Positions 50,768 to 59,211 of a DNA stretch of 64,000 nt are shown here, one piece after another (within the stretch, counting starts at the first letter, position 1; every line of letters begins with the position of its first letter). The notes beneath the pieces are model-generated. The model saw only the letters and a program-made list of their open reading frames with translations. It was not told the DNA's origin and made no database searches. The stretch is taken from the NCBI GenBank assembly GCA_040386975.1, contig JAZKEO010000032.1, positions 1 to 64,000 on the forward strand, in the 5' to 3' direction. The stretch comes from M2408 sp040386975. GTDB lineage: Bacteria; Bacteroidota; Bacteroidia; Flavobacteriales_D; Crocinitomicaceae. Both the position numbers and the translations under genes were made by a program.

Positions 50768-52042
50768 CTACTTAACCCAACCAAATTTTTCTTCCAATTT
50801 TCCGTAAACGTATTCTTGAACCGCTTCGTTTTCAATTTTTTCAATTACATCACCAATGAAAGCCGAAACCATCAAAGCACGAGCAGATTTTTCAGAAAGT
50901 CCACGTGCACGTAAGTAAAATATCGCTTCTTCGTCTAATTGACCAGTTGTTGAACCGTGTGAACATTTTACATCATCAGCGTAAATTTCCAATTCTGGTT
51001 TCGAATTTACCGTTGCGTTATCACTCAACAAAACATTTCCATTAGATTGAAAAGCATTGATTTTTTGAGCATCTTTTCTCACGAAAACTTTTCCGTTGAA
51101 AACTGCAGTCGCTTGATCGTCAATAACACCTTTGTAAAGTTCGTTAGATTCGCAATGAGCGACCTTGTGATCAACGATTGTGTGATTGTCGACGTGTTGC
51201 TTACCCTTTAAAATATAAGCTCCTGAAAGGTGAGTTTCTGAGTTTTGTCCGTTTACTTCAATCGTCAAATTATTTCGAACCAAACCACCATCTAAAGTAA
51301 TGGTGTTGATAGTAAAGTTTGAATCTTTGGATTGATTCACGTATTCAGAAATAATATTAAAATTACTTGTATCTTCTTGCTGAATTTTATCAATCGTTAA
51401 TTTGGCATTTACTCCAAGATGAATTTCAGAAATACTGTTGTTGAAGCAAGTTTTTGCATCTAAGGAAACGTAATTCATCACAATATGAGCTGAAGCAAAA
51501 TCTTCACATAAAATCACATTACGTGTTCCAGAATATGTATTTTCTCCTGTAGAAAGGAAAATCACTTGAATGCTTTGTTTGATTTCAGCTTTTTTAGAAA
51601 CATGAATACAAACTCCGTCTTTTGAGTAAACTGTATTAATGGAATTAAAAACTTCATTTTCCAGAGGAACTAAATTTCCCAATAAAACATCAGCAAATTT
51701 TGTTCTGTTAGCAATGTTAGTAATCTCTAAACCAGATTCTTGCTCAATTGTTGACAATTCTGAAGCATAAAACCCATTCACAAAAACCAAAACAGAACCA
51801 TTTAAGTTTGGAATTAAAAATGGATTTAAGTCTAATGTCTTAAGTCTTAAGTCTAATGTCTTAAAAACTCCGTTTTTTATCTTCGCAACTCGCGTATATT
51901 TCCAAGCTTCCGTTCTCGTTGTTGGGAAATCTGTTGTTTCTAAAACCTGATTTGCTTTTGAGCGTAAATCTTCTGAGAGAATAAATCTTTCGTTTCCAGA
52001 AGTTTCTATGGTATATTTTGTTTCCACTAATGTATCGTTCAT
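50768..52042 (-). CDS. sufD: Fe-S cluster assembly protein SufD
   Basis: A 424-residue SufD. It forms the SufBC2D scaffold on which Fe-S clusters are built. The beta-helix part is seen in LKGKQHVDNHTIVDHKVAHCESNELYKGVIDDQATAVFNGKVFVRKDAQKINAFQSN, and the C-terminal helices in CSHGSTTGQLDEEAIFYLRARGLSEKSARALM. Residues 60-72 (KTLDLRLKTLDL) come from a DNA repeat inserted in frame. sufS and sufE, often next in this phylum, are not found here. Confidence 0.95.
   Translation of the reverse strand: MNDTLVETKYTIETSGNERFILSEDLRSKANQVLETTDFPTTRTEAWKYTRVAKIKNGVFKTLDLRLKTLDLNPFLIPNLNGSVLVFVNGFYASELSTIEQESGLEITNIANRTKFADVLLGNLVPLENEVFNSINTVYSKDGVCIHVSKKAEIKQSIQVIFLSTGENTYSGTRNVILCEDFASAHIVMNYVSLDAKTCFNNSISEIHLGVNAKLTIDKIQQEDTSNFNIISEYVNQSKDSNFTINTITLDGGLVRNNLTIEVNGQNSETHLSGAYILKGKQHVDNHTIVDHKVAHCESNELYKGVIDDQATAVFNGKVFVRKDAQKINAFQSNGNVLLSDNATVNSKPELEIYADDVKCSHGSTTGQLDEEAIFYLRARGLSEKSARALMVSAFIGDVIEKIENEAVQEYVYGKLEEKFGWVK
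51826..51864. repeat. in-frame tandem repeat inside sufD
   Basis: Two copies of TTAAGTCTAATGTCTTAA (51826-51843 and 51847-51864) with a 21-base period, so the reading frame of sufD is kept and a seven-residue repeat (KTLDLRL, KTLDLNP) is encoded. Confidence 0.8.
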
Positions 52043-52054
52043 CTGTTCCGATTT

Positions 52055-52804
52055 TTATGCTAACTCAGCTTTAATCCAGTCGTAGCCTTTTTCTTCTAAC
52101 TCTAAAGCTAAATCTTTGTTTCCTGTTTTCACGATTTTTCCGTCGTATAAAACATGAACAAAATCTGGAACGATGTAATCCAATAAACGTTGGTAATGTG
52201 TAATCACAACCGTTGCGTTATCTTTTGATTTCAAGGTATTAACCCCATTTGCAACGATACGCAAAGCATCGATATCCAAACCAGAATCGGTTTCATCTAA
52301 AATAGATAATTTTGGATCCAACATTGCCATTTGGAAAATCTCATTACGTTTTTTCTCACCTCCAGAAAAACCTTCATTCACTGAACGTGAAGCCAATTTA
52401 GCATCTAACTCAACGATTTTTGATTTTTCACGAACCAAAGCCATGAAATCTTTTGCAGAAATTTGCTCTTTTCCTTTGTAATCTCTGATTTCGTTGATAG
52501 CTGTTCTCAAGAAATTGACATTTGAAACACCTGGAATCTCAACTGGATATTGGAACGCCAAGAATAAACCTTCTCTTGCACGATCTTCTGTTGATAAATC
52601 CAACAAGTCTTTTCCGTCAAATTCAACTGAACCTGCTGTGATTTCGTATTCTTCACGTCCAGCCAATACATTCGCTAAAGTACTTTTCCCAGCTCCGTTT
52701 GGTCCCATGATTGCGTGAACCTCGCCTGCTTTTACTTCAAGGTTTAAACCCTTTAATATTTCTTTGCCATCGATATTGGCGTGTAAATTTGTGATTTTTA
52801 ACAT
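52055..52804 (-). CDS. sufC: Fe-S cluster assembly ATPase SufC
   Basis: A 249-residue ABC ATPase. Walker A is GPNGAGKSTLANVLAG (near 35), the signature FSGGEKKRNEIFQMAML (near 147), Walker B LSILDETDSGLDIDAL (near 168), and the H loop His in VVITHYQRLLDYI. It powers cluster assembly in SufBC2D. It is separated from sufB by a 67-base spacer with a perfect palindrome. Confidence 0.97.
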   Translation of the reverse strand: MLKITNLHANIDGKEILKGLNLEVKAGEVHAIMGPNGAGKSTLANVLAGREEYEITAGSVEFDGKDLLDLSTEDRAREGLFLAFQYPVEIPGVSNVNFLRTAINEIRDYKGKEQISAKDFMALVREKSKIVELDAKLASRSVNEGFSGGEKKRNEIFQMAMLDPKLSILDETDSGLDIDALRIVANGVNTLKSKDNATVVITHYQRLLDYIVPDFVHVLYDGKIVKTGNKDLALELEEKGYDWIKAELA

Positions 52805-52820
52805 AATATATTTTTTTTTC

Positions 52821-52880
52821 GTTGGTTAATTTAATTGTAGAGGCGTAGCATGCTACGCCTCTACAATTAAATTAACCAAC
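52821..52880. repeat. perfect 60-bp palindrome between sufB and sufC
   Basis: Left arm 52821-52850 (starts GTTGGTTAATTTAATTG) and right arm 52851-52880 are exact reverse complements with no spacer. The GC-rich core GTAGAGGCGTAGCA/TGCTACGCCTCTAC is of a repeat type common in Flavobacteria. The outer 16 bases duplicate the end of sufB, including its stop (52872-52874). In RNA it would make a 28-bp or longer hairpin, likely affecting sufB/sufC mRNA processing. Confidence 0.95.
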
Positions 52881-54326
52881 CGATCCTTCTAAACTTATTG
52901 CTAATAATTTTTGTGCTTCAACAGCAAATTCCATTGGTAATTGATTCAATACTTCTTTACAATATCCATTCACAATCAGAGAAATTGCTTTTTCTGTGCT
53001 AATTCCACGTTGGTTGCAATAGAAAATTTGATCTTCTCCAATTTTGGAAGTTGTTGCTTCGTGTTCGATTTTTGCTGAACTGTTTTTACATTCAATGTAT
53101 GGAAATGTGTGTGCTCCACATTCGTCTGTCATCAACAAAGAATCACATTGTGAGAAATTTCGCGCATTGTCGGCATTTTTGTGAATTTGCACCAAACCTC
53201 TGTATGAATTGTTTGATTTGCCAGCAGAAACTCCTTTGGAAATAATCGTACTTTTCGTGTTTTTCCCTAAGTGAATCATTTTCGTACCTGTATCCGCTTG
53301 CTGATAATGATTTGTTACGGCAACAGAATAAAATTCACCAACAGAATTGTCTCCTTTTAAAATACAAGACGGATATTTCCAAGTTACGGCTGAACCTGTT
53401 TCAACTTGAGTCCACGAAATTTTGGCGTTGCGTTCACATAAACCTCTTTTGGTAACGAAATTAAAAATTCCACCTTTACCGTCTTTATCTCCTGGATACC
53501 AGTTTTGTACCGTTGAATATTTAATCTCAGCATCGTCCAATGCAATTAATTCTACAACTGCTGCATGCAATTGATTTTCATCACGTTGAGGAGCCGTACA
53601 ACCTTCTAGGTAAGAAACATAAGCTCCAGCATCAGCAACAACTAAAGTTCTTTCAAATTGCCCTGTTCCACCTTCGTTAATTCTAAAGTAAGTAGATAAT
53701 TCCATCGGACATCTCACTCCTTTTGGAATATAGCAAAACGAACCATCTGTAAAAACAGCACTATTTAATGCGGCGTAAAAATTATCACTTGTTGGAACAA
53801 CCGTTCCCATGTATTTTTTCACCAATTCAGGATGCTCTTTGACAGCTTCTGAAAAAGAACAGAAAATAATTCCTAATTCAGATAATTTAGCTTTGAAAGA
53901 AGTTGCAACAGAAACAGAATCCATTACAAAATCTACTGCTACATTTGTTCCTGTTAAACGTTGTTGCTCATCCATTGAAATCCCCAATTTTTTCATGGTT
54001 TCTTTCATTTCAGGTTCAACATCGTCCCAAGATTCGTATTTTTTTGTTTGCTTTGGTGCAGAATAATAGATGATGTCTTGAAAATTTGGTTTTTCGTAAT
54101 GCACATGAGCCCAAGTTGGTTCAGTCATTTCTTTCCAAACTCTGAAAGCATTTAATCTAAACTCAAGCATCCATTCAGGTTCTTCTTTCTTTGCAGAGAT
54201 AAAACGAATAATGTCTTCATTTAAACCTTTTGGAGCCTGATCTGACGCAATATTTGTTACGAAACCAAATTTATATTCTTGATTTTCTAAATCCTTAGCT
54301 AGTTCGTTTTCTGTGTAATTTGCCAT
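52872..54326 (-). CDS. sufB: Fe-S cluster assembly protein SufB
   Basis: A 484-residue SufB. ATG at 54326 (MANYTENELAKDLENQEYKFG); upstream codons run into the end of sufA. Conserved parts are GVRCPMELSTYFRINEGGTGQFERTLVVADAGAYVSYLEGCTAP, the core beta-helix KGVSAGKSNNSYRGLVQIHKNADNARNFSQCDSLL, and EHEATTSKIGEDQIFYCNQRGIS. The catalytic Cys is in FSQCDS and the Glu in IEHEATTSK. The stop is within the palindrome. Confidence 0.97.
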   Translation of the reverse strand: MANYTENELAKDLENQEYKFGFVTNIASDQAPKGLNEDIIRFISAKKEEPEWMLEFRLNAFRVWKEMTEPTWAHVHYEKPNFQDIIYYSAPKQTKKYESWDDVEPEMKETMKKLGISMDEQQRLTGTNVAVDFVMDSVSVATSFKAKLSELGIIFCSFSEAVKEHPELVKKYMGTVVPTSDNFYAALNSAVFTDGSFCYIPKGVRCPMELSTYFRINEGGTGQFERTLVVADAGAYVSYLEGCTAPQRDENQLHAAVVELIALDDAEIKYSTVQNWYPGDKDGKGGIFNFVTKRGLCERNAKISWTQVETGSAVTWKYPSCILKGDNSVGEFYSVAVTNHYQQADTGTKMIHLGKNTKSTIISKGVSAGKSNNSYRGLVQIHKNADNARNFSQCDSLLMTDECGAHTFPYIECKNSSAKIEHEATTSKIGEDQIFYCNQRGISTEKAISLIVNGYCKEVLNQLPMEFAVEAQKLLAISLEGSVG

Positions 54327-54334
54327 TTTTAATT

Positions 54335-54658
54335 TTATAAAGAAAAGCTTTCGCCACAACCACAAGTTCTTCCTGCATTTGGATTTTGGAAAACAAAACC
54401 TTTTCCATTTAATCCACCTGAAAAATCAAGCGTTGTACCAATTAAGTATAAATAACTTTTTTTATCGACAACAACTTTGATTCCATTGTCCATAAAAGCC
54501 TTATCTCCTTCTTTGTCTTCGTTGTCAAATGTTAATTGATACATCAATCCTGAACAACCACCACCATCAACACCAACGCGAATAAAATAGCCCTCTTTTC
54601 CATCATCTTCCATCAAACGAAGTGCTTGTTTTTTAGCTGTTTCTGTTACAGTTATCAT
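54335..54658 (-). CDS. sufA: A-type Fe-S carrier (SufA/IscA family)
   Basis: A 107-residue HesB/IscA-like protein. The three Cys ligands are in GGGCSGLMYQL (Cys near 35) and RTCGCGESF (near 101-103). It passes clusters to target proteins. It is the first gene of the suf operon, 8 bases before sufB, and has a suitable promoter upstream. Naming as SufA comes from the operon. Confidence 0.95.
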   Translation of the reverse strand: MITVTETAKKQALRLMEDDGKEGYFIRVGVDGGGCSGLMYQLTFDNEDKEGDKAFMDNGIKVVVDKKSYLYLIGTTLDFSGGLNGKGFVFQNPNAGRTCGCGESFSL

Positions 54659-54726
54659 AATTTAAATCTTTTAAATTTAGCTTAAAGTCTATTTAGATTT
54701 GTTTTAAATAAGGCCTCAATCTTTTG

Positions 54727-54757
54727 CAAATTTACCATTTTTGTGGTATTGTTGCAA
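54727..54757 (-). promoter_or_regulatory. promoter of the suf operon
   Basis: On the minus strand TTG (54755-54757), 20 bases, TAAATTTG (54727-54734): a good Bacteroidota promoter 69 bases ahead of sufA. Confidence 0.65.
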
Positions 54758-55114
54758 ATAAATTAAAAGATTAGGGAAAATTATTTTTTATACTTGTATT
54801 AATTCTTGGAAGTTTACAATCTTCGTAGAGGAAAATCAATCGAAGTAATTATGAAAGAACATTGTGAATATAAAAATTATCACTTTGAAAATAAAATTTA
54901 AGACTTAAGTAAATGTGATTTGATTTTAGAAGCAATTTATTCTAAATATTCTAATAATTCAGATTCTCTTAAATTTATTAATGACAAATTAACACATTGT
55001 TGGTTTCAATTTTGACTGATTTTTAAGTAATTAACTAAAAAATCAAACACTTTGTTAAAAATTTAACAGCTAAACGATTTAGTAAACGTTTTTTAAAAAA
55101 AAATGATGAAAAGC
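54758..55114. other. gap of about 360 bases without a clear gene
   Basis: No gene found. A plus-strand frame (KCDLILEAIYSKYSNNSDSL, about 54914-55015) has no start and might be a remnant. The rest is AT-rich spacer. Confidence 0.4.
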
Positions 55115-55144
55115 TTGTTTTGTTCGATTAAAGTTGTAAATTTG
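55115..55144 (+). promoter_or_regulatory. promoter of the M43 protease gene
   Basis: TTG at 55115-55117, 19 bases, TAAATTTG at 55137-55144: a strong match to the Bacteroidota consensus, with a start of transcription about 20 bases before the ATG at 55172. Confidence 0.75.
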
Positions 55145-55171
55145 TCCCGCAAACTATAAAAAACAAAAACT

Positions 55172-57550
55172 ATGAAAAAAACCATTTTAATATTTGGCTT
55201 TGGTCTAATGTTATTTTCAGGCTCACTTTTCGGGCAACGATCATGTGCAACGATGGAACATCATCATGCAACAGTTCAACAAAATCAATCGGTTCAATTT
55301 AATTTAGACCAAATCAATCAAATGACTCAACAAATGATTGCAAATGGTACAGTTGAAGCTGAAAAAGCTGTTGTTACTATTCCAATTGTTGTTCACGTAT
55401 TATATAATACAGCGGCGCAAAACATTTCTTTAGCACAAATTCAATCACAAATTACGGTATTGAATAATGACTTTAGAAAATTAAATGCAGATTGGAATAA
55501 TACTCCAACCGCTTATAAAAGCTTAGTTGCTGATTGTGAGTTTAATTTTTGTTTAGCAACTGTTGATCCAAGTGGAAACGCTACAACTGGTGTGAATAGA
55601 AAAAGTACAACAAAAACTATTTTTGATGCAGATTCTGATGATGCAAAAAATGCAACTACTGGTGTTGCTGCTTGGCCAGCAGGATCTTATTTGAATATTT
55701 GGGTTGTACCAGCAATCAAATCAGGAACAAATACAGGAATTTTAGGTTATGCACAATTCCCTGGTGGAGCTGCAGCAACGGATGGATTGGTAATTTGCCA
55801 TAATTATTTTGGTACAACAGGTTCTGTTTCTGCTCCTTTTAATAAAGGAAGAACTGCAACTCACGAAATTGGTCACTGGTTTAACCTTTATCATATTTGG
55901 GGTGATGATGGAACAGCTTGTACTGGTTCAGATGAATGTTCAGATACACCAAACCAAGCTGATGAGAATTATGGAACTCCATCTTTCCCACAAGTTTCTT
56001 GTTCAAATGCAGGAGATATGCACATGAACTACATGGATTATGTTGACGATGGTGCTATGTATATGTTCACATTAGGACAAAAAGCAAGAATGCAAGCTTT
56101 ATTTGTTACAGGTGGTGCTAGAGCATCTTTGAAAACATCAAACGGTTGTGGATCAGGAACTCCTGTAACACCATCTTATTGTGCTTCTAATGGTACAAAT
56201 GTTACTTACGAGTACATCAACAATGTTACTTTAGGAACAATCAATAACACAACAACTGCAAACGCTGGTTACGGAAATTTTACAAGTTTATCTACAAACT
56301 TAGTTGCAGGTTCTGCTAATTCAATTACTTTGAAACCAGGATTTGTAAGTTCAACTTATACAGAATACTTTGCTGTTTACATTGATTACAACAAAGATTT
56401 AGATTTTGCTGATGCAGGTGAATTAGTTTATTCTGGTTCTGGAGCAGCAACAATCACAGGTTCATTCACTGTTCCTGCAGCAACAACTGCTGGTTCAACT
56501 CGTATGAGAGTTGTTATGAAAGACGGAGCAATCACAAGTCCATGTGGAACTTACACGTATGGTGAAGTAGAAGATTATACAGTAAACATTACTACTGGAA
56601 CACCTCCAGCGACATGTAATGCACCAACTGGATTAGCTTCAAGTGCAATTACAACCACAACAGCTACTTTAGCTTGGACAGCAGTTTCAGGAGCTACAAA
56701 TTATACAGTTCAAGTAAAACCTTCAAGTTCTTCAACTTGGACAAGTTATACTGCTACTTCTAATTCAATAGCATTAACAGGATTAACTGCAAGTACAACT
56801 TATAACTACCAAGTTAGAACAAATTGTACTTCTGGCGCTAGTGCTTACACCGTAGGGACAAATTTTGTAACATCAGCTGTAGCAGGATGTACTGACGCTT
56901 ATGAAGCAAATGAAACCTTAGCTGCTGCAAAAACAATTACAGTAAACACAAACATTACAGCAAAAATAGGAACTGCAACAGATGTTGATTGGTTTAAATT
57001 TACAAACACAACAACCTTGAAAAACATCAAAGTTAATTTGTCAGGTTTAGCAGCTGATTATGATTTGTATTTATACAACAGTGCTGGAACATTGTTATAC
57101 AAATCTGAAAACGGATCAACAACAGCTGAAGCTGTAACGTATAATAACGCACCAGTTGCAACTTATTATATCAAAGTTGTTGGTTACGGAGGAGTTTTCA
57201 ATAACACAACGTGTTATACACTTAAAGCGACTACAAGTGGTACAGCTTTAAAAGAAGCTCAAGAAGAAATGAATACGGTACAAAAAGTAGAAGAAACAAT
57301 CTTGACTTTAATGCCAAATCCTTCAGTTGATGGTAAATTCGTTTACAACTTATCAAATACATTCACAGGAAATGTAAATGTAGCAGTTTATGATGAAGCT
57401 GGAAGAATCGTTTTCCAACATGAAATCAACAAAGGAGAAGAGTTCTTGAAAGATGCAATTGATTTATCAGATAGAAACGGAGGAATGTATATCGTTAAAA
57501 TTTACAACGATGCTTTCCACGTAACTGAGAGAATCTTATTTATAAAATAA
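55172..57550 (+). CDS. secreted M43 (cytophagalysin/pappalysin) metalloprotease with T9SS sorting domain
   Basis: A 792-residue exported protease. The signal peptide MKKTILIFGFGLMLFSGSLFGQ is followed by a propeptide (HHHATVQQNQSVQF). The zinc motif is ATHEIGHWFNLYHIWGDDG (HExxHxxxxxH, near 230), with the Met-turn near MHMNYMDYVDDGAMYMFT. Next is a GEVED-type domain (about 345-475), a fibronectin III domain (about 487-575, APTGLASSAITTTTATLAW), a PPC domain (about 580-690) and a type A sorting domain (LMPNPSVDGKFVYNLS to MYIVKIYNDAFHVTERILFIK), which directs it to the cell surface by the type IX system. Confidence 0.95.
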   Translation: MKKTILIFGFGLMLFSGSLFGQRSCATMEHHHATVQQNQSVQFNLDQINQMTQQMIANGTVEAEKAVVTIPIVVHVLYNTAAQNISLAQIQSQITVLNNDFRKLNADWNNTPTAYKSLVADCEFNFCLATVDPSGNATTGVNRKSTTKTIFDADSDDAKNATTGVAAWPAGSYLNIWVVPAIKSGTNTGILGYAQFPGGAAATDGLVICHNYFGTTGSVSAPFNKGRTATHEIGHWFNLYHIWGDDGTACTGSDECSDTPNQADENYGTPSFPQVSCSNAGDMHMNYMDYVDDGAMYMFTLGQKARMQALFVTGGARASLKTSNGCGSGTPVTPSYCASNGTNVTYEYINNVTLGTINNTTTANAGYGNFTSLSTNLVAGSANSITLKPGFVSSTYTEYFAVYIDYNKDLDFADAGELVYSGSGAATITGSFTVPAATTAGSTRMRVVMKDGAITSPCGTYTYGEVEDYTVNITTGTPPATCNAPTGLASSAITTTTATLAWTAVSGATNYTVQVKPSSSSTWTSYTATSNSIALTGLTASTTYNYQVRTNCTSGASAYTVGTNFVTSAVAGCTDAYEANETLAAAKTITVNTNITAKIGTATDVDWFKFTNTTTLKNIKVNLSGLAADYDLYLYNSAGTLLYKSENGSTTAEAVTYNNAPVATYYIKVVGYGGVFNNTTCYTLKATTSGTALKEAQEEMNTVQKVEETILTLMPNPSVDGKFVYNLSNTFTGNVNVAVYDEAGRIVFQHEINKGEEFLKDAIDLSDRNGGMYIVKIYNDAFHVTERILFIK

Positions 57551-57579
57551 TAACCACATATAAACTCTAAACGAAAATT

Positions 57580-57605
57580 GGCTCTCAGAAATGAGGGCCT
57601 TTTTT
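57580..57605 (+). terminator. intrinsic terminator after the protease gene
   Basis: GGCTCTC-AGAAAT-GAGGGCC with TTTTTT. One G-T pair in the stem. Confidence 0.85.
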
Positions 57606-57616
57606 GTTTCTCGCAA

Positions 57617-57634
57617 TCCCGATAGCTATCGGGA
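57617..57634. repeat. 18-bp perfect palindrome TCCCGATAGCTATCGGGA
   Basis: Perfect palindrome in the repeat-rich gap 57606-57960, of a type often met in Flavobacteria. Confidence 0.7.
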
Positions 57635-57677
57635 GCGAAGACGCTTTTTTAAGACAAATAAAATCATTGCTTTACTA

Positions 57678-57882
57678 AAAAATCAATTAAAGCAACTAAA
57701 ATTTTATTGCATACGTCAACGGAGTGTTTTTGCAGGACTAGTTATGCTTATGACGGAATTGCGTTCCGTTCGCGGAACAAAGCATGAAGTCATAAAAGCA
57801 TAACGTTCCTTTAGGAAGTCCCTTAAAAACACGACAAAAAGCCCTTTTTGCTTACTTTTTCGGCTTTGGGAAAAAGTAAGAA
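57678..57882. repeat. dispersed repeat copy A with internal hairpins
   Basis: The first 42 bases (57678-57719, starts AAAAATCAATTAAAGC) match 63335-63376 in 38 of 42 places. The last 20 (GCTTTGGGAAAAAGTAAGAA, 57863-57882) match 63458-63477 exactly. Between them copy A has a folded segment: TTATGCTTATGAC / GTCATAAAAGCATAA (57742-57803) enclosing GTTCCG-TTCG-CGGAAC, and later CTTACTTTTTC / GAAAAAGTAAG. No gene was found in 57606-57964. Confidence 0.7.
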
Positions 57883-57964
57883 GAAATAATTCAAAAGTGT
57901 GATTTTGACCTCATAATGTAGAGAAAAGTCTTGCTATTTTATCTTTTTAAATTAATTTAGTGTC

Positions 57965-58576
57965 ATGAAACAGCTTTTTTACTTAACATTCATTCTCTTT
58001 TTACTTCAATCGTGTGCAGTTAACAAAAAACTGAGGTATCAAGTTACTGCAAACATAGTTTACCCAAGTTCATCCTCGATTACAAATAGTGTAGGAAATG
58101 CAAAATATTTAGATGGAAGTTCTTCCTCTTTGTCAACTTTTATGAGCGAATTTAACTCAACTATAAGCGATAACAATGTTTTAGTAAGTCATGATTCTTT
58201 AGGAAAAGCGGATTATTTGATAAGAATTCAAAGACTAAATGTGATAGAAAGTATTTCAACGACAACGGTTAATGATGTAAACTCACCAGATAATGGAAGA
58301 AAATTTGATATTCATTCTTGTGAAGTTTCGGTAGAATATTCTGTAATCAATAACTTTACTGGAGTTGAAATTAAAAGCAAAGAAACAGGAGTTTTAGATG
58401 AAGAAAAATTGAGCAACAGACGCACCTTTTTTGAAGTTCTTTTCGGACTAAATAAAAACAACTCAAATTACCACGTAAAGGAAATGAGTTCCTCAGTTTT
58501 TGACAGATTGTCTCGAAAAGCAGCAAGAAGAGTTTCAGCGAAAGTTACGAGAAGTATTAAGAATGATATTAAGTGA
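57965..58576 (+). CDS. lipoprotein of unknown function
   Basis: A 203-residue lipoprotein. MKQLFYLTFILFLLQSC gives the lipid-modified Cys at residue 17. The mature protein has a Ser-rich stretch (YPSSSSITNSVGNAKYLDGSSSSLS) and a later part that looks like an alpha/beta domain (KADYLIRIQRLNVIESIS). The C-terminus is basic and helical (RKAARRVSAKVTRSIKNDIK). No known family. Confidence 0.75.
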   Translation: MKQLFYLTFILFLLQSCAVNKKLRYQVTANIVYPSSSSITNSVGNAKYLDGSSSSLSTFMSEFNSTISDNNVLVSHDSLGKADYLIRIQRLNVIESISTTTVNDVNSPDNGRKFDIHSCEVSVEYSVINNFTGVEIKSKETGVLDEEKLSNRRTFFEVLFGLNKNNSNYHVKEMSSSVFDRLSRKAARRVSAKVTRSIKNDIK

Positions 58577-58626
58577 AAAGTCAAAAGGTTAAGGCACAAA
58601 AACTAAACTTTTTACATGGTTTTTTA

Positions 58627-59061
58627 TTATTCTCTGCACGCACATTCATGATGCTCATTGATATGTTCGATTGTCTGCTTGCAAAGTTTTTCAAGAATTG
58701 AAATGTCGATGTCAGAAAGTTTTTTCACATAAATACAGCCTTTCGTTATTTTGAATTTTCCTAATTCGTCAATAAGATGTTCGCTGTCTTTGCTTGCTGA
58801 GTAAACATAAAGTGTCAATGCAGCTTTGCGTGGTGAAAAAGCAATTATCGGGGCATCGCCTTCATGACCACTTGCATATTTATAATGGTAGCTGGAGAAA
58901 CCAATGATTGATGGCCCCCACATTTTTGGTTCAAATCCCGACCATTCACTCATTAATTCAATTAATCGAAGACTGTCAACTTTTTTTTGTTCGTTTTCCA
59001 CATAAGAATTAAGAAAATCTACTACTTTAATTTCCGTAAATGTTGTCTTGTTTTTTGCCAT
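58627..59061 (-). CDS. DUF1801 family protein
   Basis: A 144-residue protein with the fold of the YdhG/DUF1801 family: VVDFLNSYVENEQKKVDSLRLIELM near the start, MWGPSIIGFSSYHYKYASGHEGDAPIIAFSPRKAALTLYVY in the middle, and KGCIYVKKLSDIDISILEKL near the end. The biochemical role of the family is unknown. It is followed upstream by an integron-like spacer. Confidence 0.87.
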   Translation of the reverse strand: MAKNKTTFTEIKVVDFLNSYVENEQKKVDSLRLIELMSEWSGFEPKMWGPSIIGFSSYHYKYASGHEGDAPIIAFSPRKAALTLYVYSASKDSEHLIDELGKFKITKGCIYVKKLSDIDISILEKLCKQTIEHINEHHECACRE

Positions 59062-59211
59062 AAAAGTAAAATTTCTTTCTGTTTTTCATAGTTGTTCGCT
59101 ATGAATGACTGATCACATTTTGGTGCTTGGCGTTGTGGCTGTAAGTGATAAGTACGTTTCCGCCATATTATCAAGCACTTGTTAGGCGATCGCCCTTTTT
59201 TTTGTCTGCCT
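59062..59211. other. structured spacer, attC-like
   Basis: On the minus strand the segment begins GCCTAACAAGTGCTTGATAA and contains a GTGCTTG/CAAGCAC inverted repeat (arms near 59121 and 59174). GCCTAAC fits the attC R'' core RYYYAAC. Its partner GTTRRRY was not found at a suitable distance, so this is only attC-like. Similar spacers surround acquired genes in other Bacteroidota, to my knowledge. Confidence 0.35.

Noticed and set aside
54914..55015. Plus-strand frame between suf and the M43 gene
   Set aside because: No start codon and no ribosome entry; too short to support.
59062..59211. True integron attC site
   Set aside because: Only the R'' side fits; the matching R' core and a nearby integrase are missing, so it is kept only as attC-like.
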